Under the pieces are notes generated by a model. It was not told the origin of the DNA, ran no database searches, and saw only the letters and a list, made by a program, of their open reading frames with translations. DNA of 64,000 nucleotides from Mucilaginibacter sp. (lineage in GTDB: Bacteria; Bacteroidota; Bacteroidia; Sphingobacteriales; Sphingobacteriaceae): positions 124,001 to 188,000 of the forward strand of contig NZ_JAQBOF010000008.1 in assembly GCF_028288185.1 (NCBI RefSeq), written 5' to 3'. Position numbers and translations under genes: made by a program. How positions within the stretch are numbered: position 1 is the stretch's first letter; each line of letters opens with the position of its first letter. Positions 18,647 to 26,734 of the stretch are shown one piece after another.

Positions 18647-19225
18647 GTGCTAAAAAAAGAGCCGGCTTTAAAAGATCTTATTGAAGGGTGTGTAAAAAAG
18701 GATTATAAATGCGAGGAGCTTTTATATAAAACCTTTTATGGTTACTTGTCGGGCGTAGTTTTTAGATATGTGAAACAAAGAAGCAGCCAAACCGAACTGG
18801 TAAACGATGCTTTTTTGAAGATTTTTAAAAAAATAGGCGATTTTGTATTTAACGGCCCGCCTGATGAGTTACCTAAAGCATTTAAAGGTTGGATAGGCCG
18901 TATAGCCGCTAACGTAGCTATTGATAGTATCCGCTCAAAAAAGGTATTGTTATATGTAGATGATATTGCTGATGATAAAACAATGAAAATAGCTGTTGAA
19001 GCTCCCGATAATTTATCATTTCAAGCTATTGTGGCGCTTATTGATGAGTTGCCCCCAATACAGCAACTGATATTTAATATGCACCAGATCGAAGGCTTTA
19101 GCCACGAAGAAATAGGAAAGCAATTTCAAATTCCGCCGAGTACCAGCAGGGTGTATTTAACAAGAGCAAGGATAAAGCTTGCAGATCTCTATCAAAAAAG
19201 TATGATGACGTATTATGAAAAATGA
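18647..19225 (+). CDS. ECF-type RNA polymerase sigma factor
   Basis: 192 residues starting at GTG 18647. Region 2 spans roughly residues 20-90 (VFRYVKQRSSQTELVNDAFLKIFKKI), and region 4 is the C-terminal helix-turn-helix (GFSHEEIGKQFQIPPSTSRV followed by YLTRARIKLADLY). There is no region 3, as expected for ECF sigma factors. The 3' end overlaps the next gene by 11 bp, so sigma and the anti-sigma-like protein are made together. Confidence 0.93.
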   Translation: MLKKEPALKDLIEGCVKKDYKCEELLYKTFYGYLSGVVFRYVKQRSSQTELVNDAFLKIFKKIGDFVFNGPPDELPKAFKGWIGRIAANVAIDSIRSKKVLLYVDDIADDKTMKIAVEAPDNLSFQAIVALIDELPPIQQLIFNMHQIEGFSHEEIGKQFQIPPSTSRVYLTRARIKLADLYQKSMMTYYEK

Positions 19226-20489
19226 AAGTAATTTTCTTAATGAGATAGAGGATACGCTGCATGCTTACGAAGATGCATACGTGCCCGGTGCGTGGGAGGT
19301 GTTTCAGCAAAAACGCAAACGAAGACGCATGGCTATGCTGTTTTTTAGAGTAGGTGCGGCTGCGGCTGTTTTATTATTGGTAGGCTATGGAGCAATGCAG
19401 CTTTTTGCAAAACAGGATGCGTCAATGCAGCTTATGCAAACAAAAAATAAAATACATCAACCATTTGTTAAGCCTTTAAAATCGGGCGATGAAAATATTA
19501 CTGCCGGTAATACAATTGGGATTGATAAGGGTGTTATGCATAACTATCGCGATACAATAAGGCCCATGCAAACATGGACAAAGCATAATACCGCAAAATC
19601 AATTCAAAACCTGGCAAGATATGCCCCTGCCAACCAACCTGCTACTTACAAGGATAGTACAACACTCATTGTCAATAATAAAGCTGTTAAACCCAATAAT
19701 GCTTTTAAAGTGGGTGAAAAGTTGGCTGTTGCCATTGATACCGCCCGCCCGGTTAAAACTGCCGCAGGGGTAGTGCCGGGCAGCGTATTTGCTAATAACG
19801 AAACAGAAAAGCATAAAGCAGATAACAAGCCGGTGTATGACTTGTTGGTAAAAAGTAAAACAAACCAACAACTATCTCCGGTAAAAACAAAAACTAAGAG
19901 CGTGACCTATGCGGTAATTGTCTCGCCCGCGTTGGGTAATCAAAAAGTTAATTTTGGTACAGGTGTGCAGGTGTCTTATCACTTTAACAATAATTTGTCT
20001 ATTAGCAGCGGGTTAGCCTATTCATCACTAAATGCCACGTCAGCCGGTAACCCTGGTACCGATCCGCATAAAAAGGTACAGCAAGTTGATTTGGCGTTAT
20101 CGGGTTTTGAAGTGCCTATAGGATTGCAATATAAAACCAATAATGGCTTCTATGTATCTGCCGGGGTAGTAGGTATGTCGGTTTTAAACAATCATCTTAG
20201 CTATAATTATTTAACAGAAAGTACAATTACCGCCGCCGCGTCAACAAACGCCTCCGGCACCGGCCCTTCGCTGCAGTACCTGTCGGTTGTAACACAACAA
20301 AAAACAGAGGAAAGCAAAGAAAAGATCAATAATTATATGGGCTTTTATATATTATCAATAGGTAAAAAGAAGGCCGTTGGCCGCAACCAGATCAACTTTG
20401 GTCCGTTTTTAAGAGTACCTTTTGGCGCGGTATCGTCAGAGAAAATAAATTTGATGCAGGGGGGAATACATTTAGGTTTTGAGTTTTAA
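19215..20489 (+). CDS. anti-sigma-like membrane protein with C-terminal beta-barrel-like domain
   Basis: 424 residues. The first 45 are cytosolic and charged, ending in KRKRRR. A single hydrophobic helix follows (residues about 38-62), then a low-complexity Thr/Lys/Asn-rich linker to about residue 225. The last 200 residues look like an outer-membrane beta-barrel (FGTGVQVSYHFNNNLSISSGLAY … GGIHLGFEF, ending in phenylalanine). The overlap with an ECF sigma gene makes an anti-sigma role likely for the N-terminus. The combination implies a polypeptide tied to both membranes, or that the barrel-like part is a periplasmic beta domain. Confidence 0.72.
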   Translation: MKNESNFLNEIEDTLHAYEDAYVPGAWEVFQQKRKRRRMAMLFFRVGAAAAVLLLVGYGAMQLFAKQDASMQLMQTKNKIHQPFVKPLKSGDENITAGNTIGIDKGVMHNYRDTIRPMQTWTKHNTAKSIQNLARYAPANQPATYKDSTTLIVNNKAVKPNNAFKVGEKLAVAIDTARPVKTAAGVVPGSVFANNETEKHKADNKPVYDLLVKSKTNQQLSPVKTKTKSVTYAVIVSPALGNQKVNFGTGVQVSYHFNNNLSISSGLAYSSLNATSAGNPGTDPHKKVQQVDLALSGFEVPIGLQYKTNNGFYVSAGVVGMSVLNNHLSYNYLTESTITAAASTNASGTGPSLQYLSVVTQQKTEESKEKINNYMGFYILSIGKKKAVGRNQINFGPFLRVPFGAVSSEKINLMQGGIHLGFEF

Positions 20490-20500
20490 GATTGGCGATT

Positions 20501-20618
20501 AATGACATGTTAAAAAAAACATGTCATTTCGAGCGATAGCGAGAAATCTTATACGCCACGTAATGTCGATTTGCAAGGTGTATAAGATTTCTCACTCGTA
20601 CCTCGGTTCGAAATGACA
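20501..20618. repeat. compound palindromic repeat with 'gtcatttcgag' core (family E)
   Basis: Two hairpins in series. The first is AATGACATGTT / AACATGTCATT with a six-A loop (20501-20528). The second is larger: TGTCATTTCGA (20523-20533) pairs with TCGAAATGACA (20608-20618), and inside it AGAAATCTTATAC (20542-20554) pairs with GTATAAGATTTCT (20580-20592). The two share the TGTCATT stretch, so they are mutually exclusive folds. Confidence 0.88.
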
Positions 20619-20639
20619 ATTATTTTTAGAAAATGTGAG

Positions 20640-20694
20640 TCTGCACATCCCCATATCCGCACATTTGCACATCCTCAAACCATCACATCCAAAA
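20640..20694. repeat. half copy of the 'gtgcagatg' word element (family D)
   Basis: The run CTGCACATCC-CCATATCCGCAC-ATTTGCACATCC repeats the D-family word in one orientation only, without the opposite arm. It follows the family E element directly. Confidence 0.55.
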
Positions 20695-20702
20695 AATGTT
20701 AT

Positions 20703-20710
20703 TACTTTTG
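20703..20710 (+). promoter_or_regulatory. -7 box (TACTTTTG) upstream of nadC
   Basis: An exact TAnnTTTG box ending 22 nt before the nadC TTG start. No -33 TTG was found at proper spacing. Confidence 0.4.
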
Positions 20711-20732
20711 GAACTTCTAAAAAGTAACTGAT

Positions 20733-21578
20733 TTGGATAAAGAACTTGTACGCCATTTTATAGATAATGCCCTTAAAGAAGATGTTGGTGATGGCGACCA
20801 TACATCATTAGCCACCATACCCGCAGGTACTACAGGCAAAGCAAAACTGTTAGTTAAAGATACCGGCATCATAGCTGGTGTTGAGCTGGCCGAATATATC
20901 TTCCACCGGGTTGATAAGGGCCTTAAGCTAAACGTATTCATCAATGATGGCACCGAAGTAAGACCCAAAGACATTGTGTTTGAGGTTGAAGGCAGCGCCA
21001 TCAGTATACTAACTGCCGAGCGTTTAGTGCTGAACTGTATGCAGCGCATGTCAGGCATTGCTACTAATACAGATCATATTGTCGACTTACTAAAAGGTAC
21101 TAACACCCAGGTATTAGATACCCGTAAAACCACACCCGGTATGCGTTACCTGGAGAAATGGGCCGTACGTATAGGCGGCGGTGTTAACCATCGTTTTGGT
21201 TTGTATGATATGATATTGATCAAAGATAATCATGTTGATTATTCGGGCGGCATCCGGCAAGCTATAGAGAACGCGCATCAATATATAGCCGCTAATAATA
21301 AAAAGCTGGCTATCGAAATTGAAGTACGTAACCAAGACGAACTGGATGAAGTAATACGAACCGGGGGAGTAGACCGCATATTGCTGGATAACTTTAATTT
21401 CGCCGACCTGAAACAAGCGGTTAATATTATTGAAGGCCGTTACATTACAGAAGCTTCAGGCGGTATAACTGTAGACAATGTGCGCGAGTATGCTAATTGT
21501 GGGGTTGATTATGTTTCTATAGGTGCGTTAACGCATTCGGTTACCTGCCTGGATCTGAGCCTTAAAGCGGTTAAATAA
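20733..21578 (+). CDS. nadC: nicotinate-nucleotide pyrophosphorylase (carboxylating)
   Basis: 281 residues of quinolinate phosphoribosyltransferase, which makes nicotinate mononucleotide from quinolinate and PRPP in NAD synthesis. Family motifs are EDVGDGDHTS near residue 15, NCMQRMSGIAT, DTRKTTPGMRYLEKWAVRIGG near residues 130-150 and the C-terminal EASGGI. The start is TTG 20733: an in-frame stop lies five codons upstream and no ATG or GTG intervenes. No other nad genes are adjacent. Confidence 0.95.
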   Translation: MDKELVRHFIDNALKEDVGDGDHTSLATIPAGTTGKAKLLVKDTGIIAGVELAEYIFHRVDKGLKLNVFINDGTEVRPKDIVFEVEGSAISILTAERLVLNCMQRMSGIATNTDHIVDLLKGTNTQVLDTRKTTPGMRYLEKWAVRIGGGVNHRFGLYDMILIKDNHVDYSGGIRQAIENAHQYIAANNKKLAIEIEVRNQDELDEVIRTGGVDRILLDNFNFADLKQAVNIIEGRYITEASGGITVDNVREYANCGVDYVSIGALTHSVTCLDLSLKAVK

Positions 21579-21672
21579 TTTACATTGTATTAATTTTATA
21601 GGAAATTGCCAATTGCGTTTAAATATGATTAAACTTGTTAGTACATTTTTCAATTTATAATATTGCGTTGAT

Positions 21673-22326
21673 ATGATCACCCCTTATTCAATTTCAGCGC
21701 TTATACTTGCTTATTTGTGTGGTTCTATCCCTACTGCGGTTTGGATAGGAATGGCGTTTTACGGGGTAGATGTAAGAGAGTATGGCAGCGGTAATGCAGG
21801 TGCAACCAATACATTTAGGGTACTGGGCAAAAAAGCCGGTATACCCGTAATGCTGCTTGATATTTTAAAAGGATTTACAGCCACTAATCTTGCTTTTTTT
21901 ATTGGTGTTACTACAACCGGTGGGGTAAACTCTATCCCTTATACTAATTACGAACTGGCGCTCGGAATTGCTGCGGTAATGGGCCACCTGTTCCCGGTAT
22001 TTGCGGGGTTTAGGGGCGGTAAGGGTATAGCCACCTTATTCGGGATGATACTGGCTATCCACTTTCATGCGGCATTGCTTTGTGTTATAGTATTTATTAT
22101 AGTTTTATTAGTGTTTAGATACGTATCGCTAGGTTCTATACTGGCCGGATTTACCTACCTTTTAGGGGTTACGTTTATTTTTCCCAGCAATCGCTCGGTT
22201 GTAATTTATGGTATGTGTATGTGCCTGCTAATATTGGTTACCCACCAAAAAAATATTGAACGTTTATTAAAAGGCACCGAGTCTAAAGTAAATCTCTTTA
22301 AAAAGAAACAGCAGTTCAATAGCTAA
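21673..22326 (+). CDS. plsY: acyl-phosphate:glycerol-3-phosphate acyltransferase
   Basis: 217 residues, an integral membrane enzyme that acylates glycerol-3-phosphate from acyl phosphate in phospholipid synthesis. The three PlsY motifs are visible: SIPTAVWIG near residue 18, GSGNAGATNTFRVLGKKAG near 37-55, and GFRGGKGIATLFG near 116. About five to six membrane helices. The C-terminus extends as a basic tail. Spacing suggests it is transcribed with nadC or alone. Confidence 0.94.
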   Translation: MITPYSISALILAYLCGSIPTAVWIGMAFYGVDVREYGSGNAGATNTFRVLGKKAGIPVMLLDILKGFTATNLAFFIGVTTTGGVNSIPYTNYELALGIAAVMGHLFPVFAGFRGGKGIATLFGMILAIHFHAALLCVIVFIIVLLVFRYVSLGSILAGFTYLLGVTFIFPSNRSVVIYGMCMCLLILVTHQKNIERLLKGTESKVNLFKKKQQFNS

Positions 22327-22397
22327 AACATTCCCTGCCTTTAAAGTGTTATTTAAGTATCGTTATTAATTATTTATTCCAAAAATACCCCGATACT

Positions 22398-23201
22398 ATG
22401 AAATTAGTAAAACCATTTTTTGCACTGTTAATAGTTGCCACAATAATATATTCGTGCGCTACAGTACCATTAACAGGGCGAAAGCAACTAAGCCTTGTAG
22501 GCGATGCAGAGATCAATCAATCTGCCGCCGCCAGCTATTCGCAGTTACTGTCTGATCCTAAAACTAAAGTGGTAGCCGCTGGTGCTGATGCACAGCGGGT
22601 TAAGCGTATTGGCGCACAGCTATCAGTTGCGATAGAGCGTTATTTACAGCAGAGCGGTTATGCTGATCAATATAAGTTTAATTGGGAATTTAACCTGATA
22701 CAAAGCAATGAAATAAATGCCTGGTGTATGCCCGGTGGAAAAGTGGCTGTATATAGTGGCATACTGCCTGTTACCAAAACTGATGCCGGCCTGGCTACCG
22801 TTATGGGCCACGAAATAGGCCATGCCATTGCCCGCCACTCGGCCGAGCGGATGTCGCAACAATTGGCTGTACAAACCGGCGGCGGTTTAGTTGGTGTTGC
22901 TGCCAATGGGCAATCCTCAACTACGCAATCGCTTATTGGCCAGTTATATGGAGTTGGGGGGCAATTAGCGCTGTTAAAATATTCGCGCGATCAGGAGTCA
23001 GAGGCTGACAGATTAGGTTTAACTTTTATGGCGATGGCCGGTTATGACCCTAACGAGGCTGTTTTATTTTGGCAACGTATGGCCGCGCAAAACAAAAATG
23101 GCGCGCAACCGGAGTTTTTGAGTACACACCCTACTGATGCTACCCGTATAGCAGCCATACAAAAGGAGGTACCCGAGGCCATGAAGTATTATAATAAATA
23201 A
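22398..23201 (+). CDS. M48-family metalloprotease, lipoprotein
   Basis: 267 residues. The signal ends in a lipobox (ATIIYSC at about residue 20). The zinc site is HEIGH (GHEIGHAIARHSAERM, near residue 138), and the third ligand glutamate lies in SRDQESEADRLGLTFMA. This is the Oma1/LoiP/BepA-like group of periplasmic proteases that degrade misassembled envelope proteins. It lacks the TPR domain of BepA. Monocistronic or the last gene of the nadC-plsY group. Confidence 0.9.
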   Translation: MKLVKPFFALLIVATIIYSCATVPLTGRKQLSLVGDAEINQSAAASYSQLLSDPKTKVVAAGADAQRVKRIGAQLSVAIERYLQQSGYADQYKFNWEFNLIQSNEINAWCMPGGKVAVYSGILPVTKTDAGLATVMGHEIGHAIARHSAERMSQQLAVQTGGGLVGVAANGQSSTTQSLIGQLYGVGGQLALLKYSRDQESEADRLGLTFMAMAGYDPNEAVLFWQRMAAQNKNGAQPEFLSTHPTDATRIAAIQKEVPEAMKYYNK

Positions 23202-23284
23202 AATATTATTTACGTCTATTTATGGAACTTCAAGATTTAGAAATAATGGCGCCGCTATTGGGATGTCGGTGACTTCTAAAATAG

Positions 23285-23472
23285 GTTTGTTTCACTCTGC
23301 CAAAATGGGTTAATTGTATTTATTTGATTATCAGTGTGAAATCATAAATTTATTCGTAAAAATACTGACGTAAAAGTTGTTTCATTCTGTTTCATCAAAT
23401 TTTGTTAAATAATTATAAATCAAGTTTTTAACAAAAAATAGTGTTTCAAGTGTTTCACCTTTTCGTGAAACA
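23285..23472. repeat. cluster of TGTTTCA heptamers with a terminal hairpin
   Basis: In the 273-bp gap between two genes the heptamer TGTTTCA occurs five times on the plus strand (near 23288, 23379, 23389, 23442, 23451) and once inverted. The last copy forms a perfect 8-bp hairpin TGTTTCAC-CTTTTC-GTGAAACA at 23451-23472, which ends at the pabB stop. Confidence 0.6.
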
Positions 23473-23474
23473 AG

Positions 23475-24743
23475 CTATATCAGCGATTGCCCTAAGACTT
23501 CTAATATCGCTTTGGCTTTGAGTAAGCACTCATCATATTCCTGTTCGGCATCGGCATAATAGGTTATGGCGCTGCCTACGTGGAATGATAAATACCTTTC
23601 AACCGAGTTATACAGCAAGGTCCTTATCACCACATTAAAATCAAAATCATTATCGGGGCTAAAGTAACCTATAGCGCCCGAGTATATGCCACGCTTGCTG
23701 CGCTCGTATTGCTCCATCAGGCGCATCGCGCTTATTTTAGGTGCGCCGGTCATGCTGCCCATAGGGAAAGTATTGCGTATGGCTTCAACGGGCGAAATAC
23801 CGCCTTGTAACTCGCACACTACAGTCGATATCATTTGATGTACCTGGTTAAAGGTATAAATACCGAATAGCTCTTCGGTTTTAACCGTGCCCTGTTTGGC
23901 AGAGTGGGTAAGATCGTTACGCACCAGGTCCACGATCATTACGTTTTCCTGTAACTCTTTTGTATGGTTGCGTAGTTGTTGTTTAATGGCCTCATCTTCC
24001 TGCTCGGTATTACCACGCTTGGCGGTGCCTTTTATGGGTTGCGATATGAGTTTATTATCGCGTTTAGCCAAAAAACGTTCGGGCGATGCGCATAGGATAT
24101 AGTTATCTTTCCATTTATAAAATGTGCCAAACGGTGTAGGCGATACCTGGTTAAGTTGTAAAAATGTAGCCACAGGGTCAATTTGAGAGTTATCTGCAAA
24201 AAACTCCTGGCAAAAGTTGGTTACATAGATATCACCACGAGTTATATGGTTCTTTATTTTATTAACAGTAGCTATATAATCTTCTTTGCTGAACCGTGAT
24301 TGCAGGTTGATGTTATTATCCTGATAGGCGGATGGCGACTGCTGTTCAATCGTTTTAAAAATGCCATCAGCATCATCAGAGATAACCTCAACCTTATTGC
24401 CATTAATTAATATTAAATGCTTCGGGGCAAAGAAATAAAGGTCTGGAAAGTTAAGATAGTCTGGATTTGCAGATGATAAACGCTCTATTTCATTCTTCAG
24501 GTCATAGCTAAAGAAACCTGTTAGCCAGCCTGGATTTTCTTCGCGAAACCTGGCCAGTTCATCAAAAGCCGATCCTGTATTTGCGGTTACGCTACACTTA
24601 ACACCTGCTGCAATTAAGGTATCAAATTTAGAGTAAGGGTCGTTAAAATTATTGGAGTCAAGGTAACATGCCGAATCAAATGTTGCTGCCCATTGCAGCG
24701 CTTTTTGCTTAAATAAATGGAGATCGGTTACCTGCTTAATCAC
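23475..24743 (-). CDS. pabB: aminodeoxychorismate synthase component I-like protein
   Basis: 422 residues of the chorismate-binding family (anthranilate synthase/PabB/isochorismate synthase). C-terminal motifs are GTAKRGNTEQEDE, NVMIVDLVRNDLT, FGIYTFNQVHQMISTV, TFPMGSMTGAPKISAM and GIYSGAIGYFSP. These favour PabB, which makes 4-amino-4-deoxychorismate for folate. The start is GTG 24743, four bases after a TAACTTTG box. A class IV aminotransferase that could be the matching lyase is at 36.3 kb; no pabA is present here. Confidence 0.85.
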   Translation of the reverse strand: MIKQVTDLHLFKQKALQWAATFDSACYLDSNNFNDPYSKFDTLIAAGVKCSVTANTGSAFDELARFREENPGWLTGFFSYDLKNEIERLSSANPDYLNFPDLYFFAPKHLILINGNKVEVISDDADGIFKTIEQQSPSAYQDNNINLQSRFSKEDYIATVNKIKNHITRGDIYVTNFCQEFFADNSQIDPVATFLQLNQVSPTPFGTFYKWKDNYILCASPERFLAKRDNKLISQPIKGTAKRGNTEQEDEAIKQQLRNHTKELQENVMIVDLVRNDLTHSAKQGTVKTEELFGIYTFNQVHQMISTVVCELQGGISPVEAIRNTFPMGSMTGAPKISAMRLMEQYERSKRGIYSGAIGYFSPDNDFDFNVVIRTLLYNSVERYLSFHVGSAITYYADAEQEYDECLLKAKAILEVLGQSLI

Positions 24744-24747
24744 CCTG

Positions 24748-24755
24748 CAAAGTTA
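24748..24755 (-). promoter_or_regulatory. -7 box (TAACTTTG) 4 nt before the pabB GTG start
   Basis: An exact TAnnTTTG box on the minus strand with CAGG between it and the GTG. It predicts a leaderless or nearly leaderless mRNA and lies just after the purA terminator, which supports separate transcription of pabB. Confidence 0.5.
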
Positions 24756-24763
24756 AAACAAAA

Positions 24764-24782
24764 GGCCCCGCATAACGGAGCC
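24764..24782 (-). terminator. terminator after purA
   Basis: On the minus strand GGCTCCG pairs with CGGGGCC (one G-T wobble) around a 5-nt loop, followed by TTTTGTTTT. It lies 24 bp after the purA stop. Confidence 0.8.
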
Positions 24783-24806
24783 TTTTTAATATTTGTTTTA
24801 GTAGGT

Positions 24807-26117
<1,311 letters not shown>

Positions 26118-26585
26118 TTATACTTTTCTATCGCAAAAGCCTGCTTTAAGTTTTTCACAATTACCATAAAGATTTAAAGAGTGGTGCTTTATCTCGAATT
26201 TTAGCAGGCCGCCCATCATGCTTTGTATTTGTTGTATGCGCGGGTCGCAAAACTCAACTACCTTGCCACAATCCAGGCAAATAATATGGTCGTGCTGCTT
26301 GTAGCCATATGATTTTTCAAACTGGGCCATGTTTTTACCAAACTGGTGCTTAGTAACCAGATCGCATGATACCAGTAACTCCAGCGTGTTATAAACCGTA
26401 GCACGGCTAACCCTGTATTTCTTGTTTTTCATGTGGATATATAATGATTCCACATCAAAATGGTCGCTGCGCGAATAGATCTCTTCTAGTATGGCAAAGC
26501 GTTCGGGGGTTTTACGCAGGCTTTTATTTTCAAGGTAAGCCTCAAAAATCTTTTTAACCATTACTATAGTTTCCTGTTGCGGCAT
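26118..26585 (-). CDS. Fur-family transcriptional regulator
   Basis: 155 residues. The N-terminal winged helix contains [26 protein letters not shown] and the recognition part [17 protein letters not shown]. The C-terminal dimer domain has [15 protein letters not shown] (first Cys pair CLDC, with histidines) and a second Cys-rich end (CEKLKAGFC), which suggests a structural zinc site as in Fur and PerR. Whether it senses iron, zinc or peroxide cannot be read. Its good promoter lies at 26603-26632. Confidence 0.88.
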   Translation of the reverse strand: MPQQETIVMVKKIFEAYLENKSLRKTPERFAILEEIYSRSDHFDVESLYIHMKNKKYRVSRATVYNTLELLVSCDLVTKHQFGKNMAQFEKSYGYKQHDHIICLDCGKVVEFCDPRIQQIQSMMGGLLKFEIKHHSLNLYGNCEKLKAGFCDRKV

Positions 26586-26602
26586 AGTTGTTTATTAATG
26601 TT

Positions 26603-26632
26603 CAAAGGTAGCATATTAGCGGCAAGAATCAA
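26603..26632 (-). promoter_or_regulatory. promoter of the fur-family gene, TTG-N19-TACCTTTG
   Basis: On the minus strand TACCTTTG (26610-26603) matches TAnnTTTG exactly, and a TTG (26632-26630) lies 19 nt upstream. The box ends 17 nt before the ATG. The -33 TTG is part of the 'caagaatc' repeat element that fills this gap. Confidence 0.7.
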
Positions 26633-26730
26633 GAGTCAGGAAATAAGACAATGCTTCTTCAAATATCTAATACTATACTTGTACGTTATAAAAATTGCTC
26701 TTGATTCTTGACTCTTACTTCTTAATTCTA
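26621..26730. repeat. palindromic word-repeat element, 'aatcaaga' type (family C)
   Basis: Left words CAAGAATCAAGAGTCAGG (26623-26640) and right words GCTCTTGATTCTTGACTC (26697-26714) are reverse-complementary permutations of AATCAAGA/AGAGTCA. It fills the gap between the RSH and fur genes. The same word occurs in frame in valS at 49186-49222. Confidence 0.78.
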
Positions 26731-26734
26731 TCTA

